A stretch of DNA of 64,000 nt. Origin: JAFAXD01 sp963816775. GTDB taxonomy: Bacteria; Pseudomonadota; Alphaproteobacteria; Rhizobiales; Xanthobacteraceae. The stretch is from positions 62,001 to 126,000 of the forward strand of contig CAWFLX010000021.1 of NCBI GenBank assembly GCA_963816775.1. Direction: 5' to 3'. The position numbers and the translations under genes are program-made. The notes beneath the pieces are model-generated. The model was not told the origin of the DNA. It made no database searches and saw only the letters and a list, made by a program, of their open reading frames with translations. Shown in pieces: positions 52,538-62,274 of the stretch (position 1 is the first letter of the stretch; the number at the start of each line of letters is the position of its first letter).

Positions 52538-53599
52538 CTATCCCGGTAACGCGCGGCAGCGCTCGAACGGCATCCGCAACCATACGGCGGCGCCTTGCGG
52601 GATGTTCTCGCCGGGCGCTGTCACGACGCGAAGCTGGGTGCCGTCAGTAAGTTCAACCATATAGTCGCGGCTCGCGCCAAGAAAGACGTTGCGCACAACC
52701 GTCGCCGGCAACACGTTCTCCACGCCGGTCGGCTGCGCCGCCGATATTGCAATATCGTGTTGTCGGATCGCGACCGCGCATTCGCCGCTCGGCATTGGGC
52801 TGGCCGGCGCGCAGCGCAGCGCAACGCCGGCCACCGAAACGGTGCCGGCCCCCAGGCTCACGCCTTTGATGATGTTGCTTGCCCCCAGAAAGCGCGCAAC
52901 GAACTCGGAGGCCGGCGTATCGTAGATCTCTTGCGGTGAGCCGAGCTGCTCGACGCGGCCGCTATTCATGACGGCGATCTGGTCCGCCGTGGTCATGGCC
53001 TCGGCTTGGTCGTGTGTCACATAGACCGTGGTGTAGCGATACGCGTCATGCAGTCGACGGATCTCGAAGCGCATCTCCTCGCGCAAGTTGGCATCGAGGT
53101 TTGACAACGGCTCGTCGAGCAGCAGCGTCTCCGGCTCCACGACGAGCGAGCGCGCCAGCGCCACCCGCTGCTGCTGACCGCCCGAGAGCTCGCCCGGGTA
53201 GCGATCGATGAGCGCCGCCAGCCGGGTGGTATTCAGTATCGCTGCGACCTTTTTGGCAATGATGGAGCGGTCAAGTTTGCGCAGGGTGAGCCCGTAGGCG
53301 ATGTTCTCGCCGACCGTCATGTGGGGCCAGAGCGCATAGCTCTGAAAGATCATCGACATCTTGCGCTGCTCGGGCGGCAGTGTTTTCGCTGGCGACGACA
53401 CCACGCGGCCGGCCACCAGGATTTCGCCCTCGCTCGGTTCTACAAAGCCCGCGATCAACCGTAGGGTGGTGGTCTTGCCACAGCCGGAAGGTCCGAGCAG
53501 ACACACCAGTGCGCCGTGCGGAATCGTCAGCGATACGTTGTCGACAACAGCTTGCGTGCCGTAGCGCCGGGTGAGGCCGCGCAACTCGACGGACGCCAC
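52538..53599 (-). CDS. ABC transporter ATP-binding protein (FbpC/PotA type)
   Basis: 353 residues. Walker A LGPSGCGKTTTLRLIAG (about 37), Q-loop MIFQSYALWPHMTV, signature LSGGQQQRVALARSL, Walker B TLLLDEPLSNLDA, H-loop YVTHDQAEAMT, and a C-terminal TOBE domain (from about 240). Drives the adjacent AfuAB-like permease and binding protein. The start is a GTG 8 bases after the enoyl-CoA hydratase stop; a much longer open frame through the hydratase gene is a shadow. Confidence 0.93.
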   Translation of the reverse strand: MASVELRGLTRRYGTQAVVDNVSLTIPHGALVCLLGPSGCGKTTTLRLIAGFVEPSEGEILVAGRVVSSPAKTLPPEQRKMSMIFQSYALWPHMTVGENIAYGLTLRKLDRSIIAKKVAAILNTTRLAALIDRYPGELSGGQQQRVALARSLVVEPETLLLDEPLSNLDANLREEMRFEIRRLHDAYRYTTVYVTHDQAEAMTTADQIAVMNSGRVEQLGSPQEIYDTPASEFVARFLGASNIIKGVSLGAGTVSVAGVALRCAPASPMPSGECAVAIRQHDIAISAAQPTGVENVLPATVVRNVFLGASRDYMVELTDGTQLRVVTAPGENIPQGAAVWLRMPFERCRALPG

Positions 53600-53607
53600 G
53601 CTCAGCC

Positions 53608-54399
53608 TCAGGTCCCGGTAAACACCGGCTTGCGTTTTTCCATGAAGGCCTTGCGGCCCTCGGCGTAGTCGTTGCTGGCAAAGCAGCGCTCCACGAGCTC
53701 GGCGCTGTGCTTGAGGTTGCGGACCAATTCGTCCTTGACGGCTTCGTTGACCGTGACCTTCACGGCGTGCACGGTCAGCGGCGCGTTGGCAGAGATCGTG
53801 TCGGCGTAGGTCTTGACGTAAGCCTCGAGCTCGCCCTTCGGAACCACCCGGTTGACGAGGCCCATGAGGCGCGCCTCCTCGGCGTCGAACTGGCGTGCCG
53901 TGTAGAAGATCTCCTTGGCGAACGACGGCCCGACCACGTCGACCAGGCGTTTGACGCCGACGTAGCCGTAGCCAAGCCCGAGCTTGGCGGCCGGGATGCC
54001 GAACTTGGAATTGTCCGAGCAGATGCGCATGTCGCAGCACATGGCGAGCCCGAGACCGCCGCCGATGCAATAGCCCAGTATCATGGCGATCGTCGGCTTG
54101 GGAAACTCGTAGAGGCTGGTGAACGCCTTGTCGCTGGTCGAGTTGTATTTGTCGACCTGCTCCTGATTGGAGCGCTGCTTCTCGAACTCGGAAATATCGG
54201 CCCCGGACACAAACGCCTTGCCGCCGGCGCCCGTGACCACCACGACCCGCACGTCGTTGTCGTTGCGGAAGTCCTCGAGGATGCGATGGGTGGCAGCCCA
54301 CATGTCGAGCGAGACCGCGTTGAGCCGGTCCGGATTGTTGAAGATCAGATAGCCGATGCCGCCCTCCTTGCGGGACAGCATCTTGTCGGTTTGCGTCAT
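53608..54399 (-). CDS. Enoyl-CoA hydratase/isomerase family protein
   Basis: Crotonase-fold protein, 263 residues. First oxyanion segment AFVSGADISEF (about 66), second GYCIGGGLGLAMCCDMRI (about 105), then AAKLGLGYGYVGVKRLV, in which the usual catalytic glutamates are not seen, so the reaction may differ from simple hydration. Lies between the frameshifted CoA-transferase gene and the ABC ATPase gene on the same strand. Confidence 0.88.
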   Translation of the reverse strand: MTQTDKMLSRKEGGIGYLIFNNPDRLNAVSLDMWAATHRILEDFRNDNDVRVVVVTGAGGKAFVSGADISEFEKQRSNQEQVDKYNSTSDKAFTSLYEFPKPTIAMILGYCIGGGLGLAMCCDMRICSDNSKFGIPAAKLGLGYGYVGVKRLVDVVGPSFAKEIFYTARQFDAEEARLMGLVNRVVPKGELEAYVKTYADTISANAPLTVHAVKVTVNEAVKDELVRNLKHSAELVERCFASNDYAEGRKAFMEKRKPVFTGT

Positions 54400-54439
54400 G
54401 GAATCCTCGTCACTGATGGTCGTTATGGCGGGCGTTGCT

Positions 54440-55625
<1,186 letters not shown>

Positions 55626-55723
55626 CACATTGATCCTCGACAGGGCGTTTCTTGGCCTGAGCATCTGGCTCGGGCGCCCGACATTCCCTGATCGGAGCCG
55701 CGTTGTCCACCGGCCGGCGCGCG

Positions 55724-56536
55724 CTACCAATGTGCCAGTTTTGCAATCAGGTCGACGGCAATGATGAAAAGCAGGATCGTAAATGTCCGGCGCAGCCAGG
55801 CTTCGCTCAGCAAGTGCCCAATCCGAACTCCGATCGGGGCCGCGATCATCACCGCCGGCAGCATTGCAGCAAAGACGACGAGATCGACGTAACCCAGGCT
55901 GTAGCTGGGCAAACCCTGGGCATGCCACCCGGCCAGAATCGCCCCGATTGTGCCGATGGTGCCGGTCACCAGTCCGGTGGCCGATGAGGTGGCGATCGCC
56001 GTCTCGATCCTCACGCCAAAGGCCTGCAGTACCGGGGTCGCGACCGTGCCGCCCGCCGTCCCGGTCAACGCCGCCACACATCCGATGGCGGAGGCGACCG
56101 CAACTTTGACGGCACCGTCTAGCGGCACCTTGGCGGTCACGTGACCCTTGACGAAGCCTTCGTAGATCGCAACCACAATCAGATAAACCGCAAACACGGC
56201 GGTCAGGATCTCGGTGGAGCAGTACGGCAGCAGCACGTTTCCAACCAATGCGCCGACCAGCACGCCGACGGCCCAGGTCCGATAAAACTTGAGGTCGAGG
56301 TTCCCGAGCCCAACTTGCTTCCAGGTCGCCGCCATTGCGCTCGGTATCACCAGCGCGATCGACGTTCCGACCGAGACGTGCATCACCAGCGCATGCGCCA
56401 CGCCGAACAGCGGCAGGAGATGCAGGAAAATCGGAATTCGGATGATGCCGCCACCGACGCCAAACAGACCTGACAGAAAGCCCGAAGCAAGGCCGACCGC
56501 CACGAACACGGCGACGCGCATCGCCAGATCTTCCAT
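55724..56536 (-). CDS. TauE/SafE family membrane exporter
   Basis: Eight-helix-type inner-membrane protein of 270 residues. Two repeats with the family motif: GFLSGLFGVGGGIIRIPIFL (about 19-38) and a second copy AALTGTAGGTVATPVLQ (about 155). Known members export sulfite or sulfonates. It is the last gene of the operon headed by the copper-propeller protein at 61171; sulfite or another sulfur oxyanion is a plausible substrate here. 15 bp from the gene upstream. Confidence 0.93.
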   Translation of the reverse strand: MEDLAMRVAVFVAVGLASGFLSGLFGVGGGIIRIPIFLHLLPLFGVAHALVMHVSVGTSIALVIPSAMAATWKQVGLGNLDLKFYRTWAVGVLVGALVGNVLLPYCSTEILTAVFAVYLIVVAIYEGFVKGHVTAKVPLDGAVKVAVASAIGCVAALTGTAGGTVATPVLQAFGVRIETAIATSSATGLVTGTIGTIGAILAGWHAQGLPSYSLGYVDLVVFAAMLPAVMIAAPIGVRIGHLLSEAWLRRTFTILLFIIAVDLIAKLAHW

Positions 56537-56550
56537 GGTAGCCCCCTGCT

Positions 56551-57414
56551 CTAATGCGGCGGCATCGGCATATAGAGCGGCGGGTCGCCCTGAAGCTTCA
56601 TGCGCTTGCGTATCGCCTCGTCATCCGCGCCGTGCGGCTTGAGGTAGACATAATAGCGGTCGGTACGCTCCACGATATCGTCGTCGGGATCACTGCGCTC
56701 GCTGATCAAACTTACGCTCTCGAATCGGATGTGCATGTAGCCGGGCATCAATTCGGTCCAATCCTTGAGGTTGGGCTCGAACACCGTCTCATACGTGTAG
56801 GGACCCGCGAGTTTGATGACGCGCGTGCCTTCCCCGTTCGGAGCGCGTGCCGGAACCTCTTTCCAGGCCAGCCCCGACTGTTCGAACACACGCACCGGTC
56901 CCTGCATCACATAGATCGGCCGGCCCGGCTCCACGTTGGTCATTTTCATGGTGACGCGATAGGATTTCTGATCCGGCTCATAGGCGACCTTCACCAACTC
57001 CACATAGAGGCCCTGATAGGCGGCGTGCTCAAGCTTGAGGGCCGCGAGCCGTTGCTGCGTCATGCGGTATTGCTGATAACGGCCGATCGCATAGTCGAGC
57101 GCGAACGCCAGCCCGATGATCAGAATCGCGCCGAGCAGGACGCGGGACCGCAGGAACCCGAGGCCGCGCCCCAATCTGACCTTGGGATCGCTTGCGCGTT
57201 GCGGGGGAGGCGCGCTCGCCTCCTGAAGTTTCGCCAACAGCGGGCTTGCGCCGCCGCTCCCCGCTTCGTGTTCAAGCCGCGCCAGCCGTTCTTCCAGGTC
57301 CCTGTAGCGTGTTCGCGCCTCCTGCAGGTCGCGCCAGAGGCGGACGATCAGCTCGTCCTTTTCGGTGTCGGACAGCTTGTCGATGAGCAGGCGGTTGTGA
57401 TCGGCGCTGGTCAC
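56551..57414 (-). CDS. Membrane-anchored protein with coiled coil, unknown
   Basis: 287 residues, starting at a GTG that overlaps the ATPase stop (GTGA). N-terminal cytoplasmic coiled coil (about 1-50, DLQEARTRYRDLEERLARLE), a linker, one transmembrane helix (about 90-110, VLLGAILIIGLAFALDYAIG), then a periplasmic beta-rich domain (TMKMTNVEPGRPIYVMQGP, WTELMPGYMHIRFESV). I do not recognise a named family. Position inside the ABC/TauE operon suggests an accessory role for the copper enzyme or the transporter. Confidence 0.8.
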   Translation of the reverse strand: MTSADHNRLLIDKLSDTEKDELIVRLWRDLQEARTRYRDLEERLARLEHEAGSGGASPLLAKLQEASAPPPQRASDPKVRLGRGLGFLRSRVLLGAILIIGLAFALDYAIGRYQQYRMTQQRLAALKLEHAAYQGLYVELVKVAYEPDQKSYRVTMKMTNVEPGRPIYVMQGPVRVFEQSGLAWKEVPARAPNGEGTRVIKLAGPYTYETVFEPNLKDWTELMPGYMHIRFESVSLISERSDPDDDIVERTDRYYVYLKPHGADDEAIRKRMKLQGDPPLYMPMPPH

Positions 57415-58079
57415 GCAACCAACCTGCCGTCGGCGATGTGCACGACCCGATCCGTCTGCTCGGCGAGGCGCAGATTGTGCGTCACCATGATCAATGTCAT
57501 CGCGCGTTCGCGGTTTACGGCGCGAAATTGCTCCATGATCTCGCGTTCGGTCTCTTCATCGAGATCCGACGTCGGCTCGTCGGCGAGCAGCAACGACGGC
57601 GCGTTGACGAGGGCACGCGCAATGACGGCGCGACGCTGCTCGCCGGCGGAGATTTCAGCCGGATAGGCATCGATGTGGGCAGCAAGGCCGAGCTGCGCGA
57701 GCAACTCGGCGGCCGTGCGGTAGGCGTGCCCGGCATCGCGCGCGGGCCCGAGCAGCGCCGGGAGCGCAACGTTGTCGATGACCCGCAACGTCGGCAGCAG
57801 GCTCGCGAACTGAAACACGAAACCGATCCGGCGGTTGCGAAAGCTCGACAGGCCGCCGTCCGGCATCGCCCAAATATCGGTCTCGTCCACGCGGATGACG
57901 CCGCTGGTCGGACGGCTCAAGCCGCCGATCATCGCCAGCAACGACGACTTGCCCGAGCCCGAGCGCCCGACGATGGCAGCGAATTGTCCCTTCGGCACAG
58001 TCAAATCGATGCCCTTGACGGCTTCGACGTCACCCCGCTCGGTCGAATAAACCTTGGTGACGGCGCCGCACGACAGCAT
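57411..58079 (-). CDS. ABC transporter ATP-binding protein (LolD/MacB type)
   Basis: 222 residues. Walker A GRSGSGKSSLLAMIGGL (about 38), Q-loop FVFQFASLLPTLRV, signature ISAGEQRRAVIARAL (SAGEQ rather than LSGGQ), Walker B SLLLADEPTSDLDE, H-loop VTHNLRLAEQ. Pairs with the FtsX-type permease just upstream; 3 bases separate them. Such pairs power extraction of lipoproteins or mechanotransmission and not substrate import. Confidence 0.93.
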   Translation of the reverse strand: MLSCGAVTKVYSTERGDVEAVKGIDLTVPKGQFAAIVGRSGSGKSSLLAMIGGLSRPTSGVIRVDETDIWAMPDGGLSSFRNRRIGFVFQFASLLPTLRVIDNVALPALLGPARDAGHAYRTAAELLAQLGLAAHIDAYPAEISAGEQRRAVIARALVNAPSLLLADEPTSDLDEETEREIMEQFRAVNRERAMTLIMVTHNLRLAEQTDRVVHIADGRLVA

Positions 58080-58082
58080 CGC

Positions 58083-59312
58083 TTACCCCTCGGATCGAAT
58101 GAGATCGTAGGGTTCCTGGCGGCTCGCCCGCCAGGCCGGATAGAGCGCGCCCGCAATCCCGATCAGCGAGGCGAGCAGAATGCATGCGAGCGCGATCAAA
58201 CCAGTCGTTGTCGTATTCAGCCACACGAAGGGAATTCCCATGCGGTCGAGATAGTAGACCAGCGAGTGTTCGTAGATGCGCATCAACAACACGCCAAGCA
58301 CGCAGCCCATGACGCCGCCGAGTGCGGTCGCGAGCGCGGCCTCGGTCAGCAGCATGCCGATGATCTGACCGCTGCGCGCCCCGATGGCTTTGAGCAGCCC
58401 AAGCTCGCGCCGGCGTTCGGTGATGATCGCCGAGAACAATACGCTCACCATCAGCGCGGTTGAGACGAACATGATGACCATGAGGCCGAGCACGCCATTG
58501 AGCAGCGCCGCCAAGCCCTGGCGTATGGACGTCAGCATCGATTCGCCGGCCACGACCTTGATGTCGGGAAAATTCGCCAGGGCGGCAAAACGGACCTGCT
58601 GGGTGGTCGCGCCGGGCGCGAGTTCGAGCAGCACACCGGACAGCTTGTTGGGCTCGAGCGGCGCTTTCGTACCGCAGATCTGGCGCATGATGTCGCGCAG
58701 CTCGTCGAGCGTTGCGAACGTGATGAACAGGCCGCGCTCATGGGTGCCGACGGCAGTTTTCCCGAGCTTGCCGTAGACTGTGAGCGGACGCCCGAACAGC
58801 AATAGTTCCGAACCGAGCGGCTCCTCGCGGCGCCCTCCCACGATAACGTCGCCTTCGCGCAACGGGCGATCCAGATGCTGCTCCAACCACGGCTGCACCG
58901 TGATGTCGCGCCGAGGGTCGAACGCGATCAGATCGATCAGTTCGCCGCGCCCGTAACCGGAGGCATCGGTTCGAAAAATCAATTGCGGCGCCGCCTTGCG
59001 CACGCCCTTGAGGCGCTCCAGGCGCGGCAGGTCGCTGGCGTCGAGCGTGAGGTCGGTCGGTTCCGCTGTCAGCAGCGCTGCCGTGATGTTGGTCAGCGTT
59101 CCGGCCGGGATGACAAGCATGTCGGCGCCCAGCCGGGTGAATCCCACCGCCATGCTGGTCTCGATGCTGCGCATCAGGACCGCCCCGGTAAAGATCGCGC
59201 CGCTGCAGACCGCCACAGCCGCGAGCAGCAGCAGCGTGCGGGCCTTGCGCCGGCCAAGATTTTGCAGCGCCAGGCTGCCGAGCAGAAACCGGATACGAGA
59301 TCCGTCGGGCAT
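58083..59312 (-). CDS. ABC permease, FtsX/LolE (MacB) type
   Basis: 409 residues: one N-terminal helix (about 25-48, TLLLLAAVAVCSGAIFTGAV), a large periplasmic MacB-like domain (about 50-270) and three C-terminal helices (LGLMVIMFVSTALMVSVLF, EAALATALGGVMGCVLGVLL, TTGLIALACILLASLIGIAG). This layout is of LolE/MacB permeases, which work mechanically on periplasmic partners. Here it may help mature or load the exported copper protein encoded 50 bp upstream, analogous in concept to the NosDFY system; this is inference. Confidence 0.9.
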   Translation of the reverse strand: MPDGSRIRFLLGSLALQNLGRRKARTLLLLAAVAVCSGAIFTGAVLMRSIETSMAVGFTRLGADMLVIPAGTLTNITAALLTAEPTDLTLDASDLPRLERLKGVRKAAPQLIFRTDASGYGRGELIDLIAFDPRRDITVQPWLEQHLDRPLREGDVIVGGRREEPLGSELLLFGRPLTVYGKLGKTAVGTHERGLFITFATLDELRDIMRQICGTKAPLEPNKLSGVLLELAPGATTQQVRFAALANFPDIKVVAGESMLTSIRQGLAALLNGVLGLMVIMFVSTALMVSVLFSAIITERRRELGLLKAIGARSGQIIGMLLTEAALATALGGVMGCVLGVLLMRIYEHSLVYYLDRMGIPFVWLNTTTTGLIALACILLASLIGIAGALYPAWRASRQEPYDLIRSEG

Positions 59313-59362
59313 CGCTAATCGCGCCGGCTATCGCGGGCGCGAAGACCGTTGTAACCGCGGCG

Positions 59363-61171
59363 TCAAAGCGTGCACGAGCGCGTATGCTTCATGTGCGCGA
59401 GCTCGGTCGGGATGATGACGCAGTCGTGATGGCCGCCGTTGCTCGGCAATATGCCCAGCAGTTCGTCTTTCTCCGTATCGATCACCGCGACGCCGCTCGA
59501 CAGCCGCTGGAAGCCGCTGAACGGAACCAGCACGTACTTGCCGTCGTAGGTCAGCGCCGGGGTCTGCAGGTCGGGCCCGATGCCCTGGATCTCCTTGATG
59601 ATCTTCCATGTCGAGGTGTCGACCACCATCACGCCGCTCGCCGCCGGCGACGGATGCAGGACCGAGAGGTAGAGCTTCGAACTGTCCAGCGAGAACACCA
59701 TGTGGAACGGGTTGGGATACTTGCCGCCCCACAACGGATCCTCGACGTGAGCAATTTTCTTCCATTTGGTTGGATCGGGGTCGCGCACGTCGAACACGCA
59801 GCAATTGTTTTCGCGCAGGTTGTTCATCATGCACAGGAAGTGGCCGTCCGGCGAGAAACCGATCTCGTGCCCCGGCGAGAAGATCTTGTCGAACACGACT
59901 TCCCAATGGTCGTCATCGATCCGTCGCACCGGATACTGATCGGGCGAATCCTTGTTGAACTGCAGGAACGCGACCGGATTGAAATTGTTCTGCGCATCCA
60001 GGATAGCGATGCCACCGCAAAGCCGGACCACGGTTGCAGCCCAGCGGCCGGTCGGATGCCAGATCGTCCCGTCGGCGCCGGTCAGCGTATGGGGTGAATC
60101 GCCAGGGATGGTGCCCTCTTCGACGAACAGTTCTCCCATCGGCACCATTTCCCATTCGATTTTCTGGCCCTTGGTGCCGCGATAGTCGAATTTTCCGGTC
60201 TGCGGGTCGGGATAGATCTTCGCGATCTTGAGCGTGCCGCCCTTCTGCCAGCAATCCCGGAGATCGCTCGAGTTCCCGACCCAATCGTATTTCAGCGCCG
60301 CGATCACCCGCGACGACGTGCGGTCGAAGCACGCCGCGATATCCTTCTGCCCATCGGTCACGAAATACGACTGCGCATCCTTGGGATTGATCGTGACGTG
60401 GACGCCAAGTCCGAGCCCGGTCGTCTCGGCGACGTTTTCAATCAACTCCATCTGCGAGCCGTCGTACCGCACGCGGTAGATATTAAAGCCTGGTTCCGGC
60501 GTCTGCATCCTGGTGTTGATGCCGTAGATCAGGCAGTTCTTGCCGCCCTGGGTGCTGTTGACGAACTCGAACGAGTGATACGGATCCGCACTCGGGAACG
60601 CACACAAGTGGTGCGAGATCGGATTGTAGTCGCCGTAGGTCCAATACCAGATCGACGCCAAAACGCGATTGGTGTTGAGATCGAGCGCGTAGGTGCCGCC
60701 GCCGAGCTTGGTCGGCAAGAGCGCAATCCATTTGCCGAGGCTGCGGCCGCCGACATCGGATTTTGAATCGATCAGTTCCCGGACGATGTGTTCGCGCTGC
60801 GCTCCGGCATATTGGCTGTGCGCGCGTTGTGCGCCCGGGTCGGATGACGCCGTAACCCACGAATACCCGACCGCCGCTGCCTCACCGGCGACCGCGGTAC
60901 CGGCGACGACCTTGAGCAGGTTGCGACGGTTGAATTTTGATTTCGCTGGAGGTTGCTCGACCGGCGCCGGCACACTGCGCGCCTTGTCGTTCAGATAATC
61001 CTGAAATGCCTGATGGTCGTCCTGCGTGACTTCGGCTTTGCGCCGAAGATAATCTTCGACTTGCTGCTTGGTGGTGGCCGGTATGCTTCCGCTTGGCTCT
61101 TCTTCCAGTTTGATCGGCGGGATTTCGGTGGCTTCGTCCTTGACGATTGTCTTTTTCCCCGGCTCCGACAT
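59363..61171 (-). CDS. Tat-exported copper beta-propeller, thiocyanate dehydrogenase-like
   Basis: 602 residues. An unusual 80-residue hydrophilic leader precedes the Tat motif NRRNLLKVVAGTAVAGEAAA (81-100). The rest is a seven-bladed propeller like NosZ without the CuA cupredoxin domain. Paired histidines SHHLCAF (187-188), GVHVTINP (258), SPHTLTG (361), PGHEIGFSPDG (435), PFHMVF (490) and GGHHD (581-582) lie where NosZ/TcDH place copper ligands. Using TcDH numbers as I recall them (H135, H206, H381, H437, H482, H528; K103, E288, D314), an offset of 52-54 lands on H188, H258, H435, H490, L/Q535-536, H581, K155, E341 and D367: all match except H482. TcDH oxidises thiocyanate to cyanate and sulfur. 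First gene of the operon. Confidence 0.75.
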   Translation of the reverse strand: MSEPGKKTIVKDEATEIPPIKLEEEPSGSIPATTKQQVEDYLRRKAEVTQDDHQAFQDYLNDKARSVPAPVEQPPAKSKFNRRNLLKVVAGTAVAGEAAAVGYSWVTASSDPGAQRAHSQYAGAQREHIVRELIDSKSDVGGRSLGKWIALLPTKLGGGTYALDLNTNRVLASIWYWTYGDYNPISHHLCAFPSADPYHSFEFVNSTQGGKNCLIYGINTRMQTPEPGFNIYRVRYDGSQMELIENVAETTGLGLGVHVTINPKDAQSYFVTDGQKDIAACFDRTSSRVIAALKYDWVGNSSDLRDCWQKGGTLKIAKIYPDPQTGKFDYRGTKGQKIEWEMVPMGELFVEEGTIPGDSPHTLTGADGTIWHPTGRWAATVVRLCGGIAILDAQNNFNPVAFLQFNKDSPDQYPVRRIDDDHWEVVFDKIFSPGHEIGFSPDGHFLCMMNNLRENNCCVFDVRDPDPTKWKKIAHVEDPLWGGKYPNPFHMVFSLDSSKLYLSVLHPSPAASGVMVVDTSTWKIIKEIQGIGPDLQTPALTYDGKYVLVPFSGFQRLSSGVAVIDTEKDELLGILPSNGGHHDCVIIPTELAHMKHTRSCTL

Positions 61172-61220
61172 GCGCTGCCCCGGTGCTGACGTTGAGATTT
61201 TGAAGACGAAAGCAAAACTG

Positions 61221-61259
61221 TCGCCAGAATTGGCGAAAGAACGTTGTCAGACGGTCTGA
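61221..61259 (-). promoter_or_regulatory. Two short palindromes before the copper-propeller gene
   Basis: TCGCCA-GAAT-TGGCGA (61221-61236) and TCAGAC-G-GTCTGA (61247-61259) are two perfect 6-base inverted repeats 10 bases apart, 50-90 bases upstream of the start of the gene at 61171. On the minus strand a TTGACT hexamer (complement of 61264-61269) precedes the second palindrome and could be a -35 element, with the palindrome inside the spacer; the matching -10 is poor. A plausible operator region for the operon. Confidence 0.35.
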
Positions 61260-61435
61260 TGGAAGTCAATATTCGCGAGCGCAGCTCCGTCAGCCGACTT
61301 CGGTCGATGGCATCACGCGGTACGATTTTCCGAGGCAGTTCTCGCTCTGGCAGACGCAGAATTGCAAACGGTGACGACACGATGTGATATGAGTGCGCGG
61401 ACGTTGGAGCATCTGCAGCCGCGAGCCGATGTGCG

Positions 61436-62200
61436 ATGGGTGATCCTCTCCTCCTGGTTGCTGTGATCGGTCTTGGCCTGTCGGCACTTGCCTCGGCGAT
61501 CAGGCTGATCGATTGGTTCCTTCACAGCGATCCGAAGGCGATCGCGAATGCCGGCCGCTGGGCCGCCGTGGGGCTCGCGATCCTGTCGGTGCCGCTGTTG
61601 TTCGGCCTGCTGCTCACGCAAAGATGGACCGCCGCGATATCGCTCGCCGCGGTGATGCTCCTCGCCTTTGCGTTCTATGGCCCGCGCCTGGTGCGAAGCT
61701 TCTTTCCGCAACGCCTCGTGCCCGACTGGAGCCCGCCCAAGGGAGCCGCAGCCACACACTCATACGATATGGAGCCAACCGACCCCGAATTGGTTCGGCG
61801 CTCGATTGCCGTATTGGAAGAGTACCTGCGGCGCACCACCGGCATTTCCAAATCGAACGGAACCGATGGAAGAGCGGTCCGCGCGCAGCCTGCCGGGAGC
61901 GGCCAATCCCATAACGGCAACGGCCACGACCGCGACGGCGCGCCCGGGCCGATGTCCGAAGCGGAAGCTCTGGATATCCTCGGCCTTGGCCCTGATGCGG
62001 CGGACGCGCAGATCAACGACGCGCATCGGCGGCTGGCGCAACTGGTCCATCCGGACCGCGGCGGCTCGCATTATCTCGCCGTGAAGATCAATCAGGCCAA
62101 AGACGTGCTGCTGGACGCAACGGCAGCGCGAGCTCGGCTTGGCGAGCCCACGCCGCCAAAGAAGGGCAGTCGTCGGCGCTCGCCACGGCCACCGCCGTAA
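61436..62200 (+). CDS. Membrane-anchored DnaJ-domain protein
   Basis: 254 residues with two N-terminal helices (about 5-22, VAVIGLGLSALASAIRL, and 42-60, VGLAILSVPLLFGLLL) plus a third (66-82), a linker rich in Gly/Asn/Asp, and a C-terminal J-domain (about 182-240, ALDILGLGPDAADAQINDAH) with the HPD motif in QLVHPDRGGSHYL. Reminiscent of Tim14/DjlA-type membrane co-chaperones that recruit Hsp70. Divergent from the copper-propeller gene. Confidence 0.9.
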   Translation: MGDPLLLVAVIGLGLSALASAIRLIDWFLHSDPKAIANAGRWAAVGLAILSVPLLFGLLLTQRWTAAISLAAVMLLAFAFYGPRLVRSFFPQRLVPDWSPPKGAAATHSYDMEPTDPELVRRSIAVLEEYLRRTTGISKSNGTDGRAVRAQPAGSGQSHNGNGHDRDGAPGPMSEAEALDILGLGPDAADAQINDAHRRLAQLVHPDRGGSHYLAVKINQAKDVLLDATAARARLGEPTPPKKGSRRRSPRPPP

Positions 62201-62274
62201 TCCTCTCCTCGTGCATAGCCGGGCCGCGCATGAGGCCGCAGCTCCGGAATGACCAGCACGTGAGAGGTGAGGCG

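Noticed and set aside
52538..54301. Apparent fusion of ABC ATPase with an N-terminal domain of about 235 residues
   Set aside because: The N-terminal part is an alternative frame of the enoyl-CoA hydratase gene; the ATPase family start lies at the GTG at 53599.
59363..61171. Assignment of the copper propeller as nitrous oxide reductase NosZ
   Set aside because: The C-terminal cupredoxin CuA domain is missing and no nosRDFYL genes accompany it; the propeller alone fits TcDH better.
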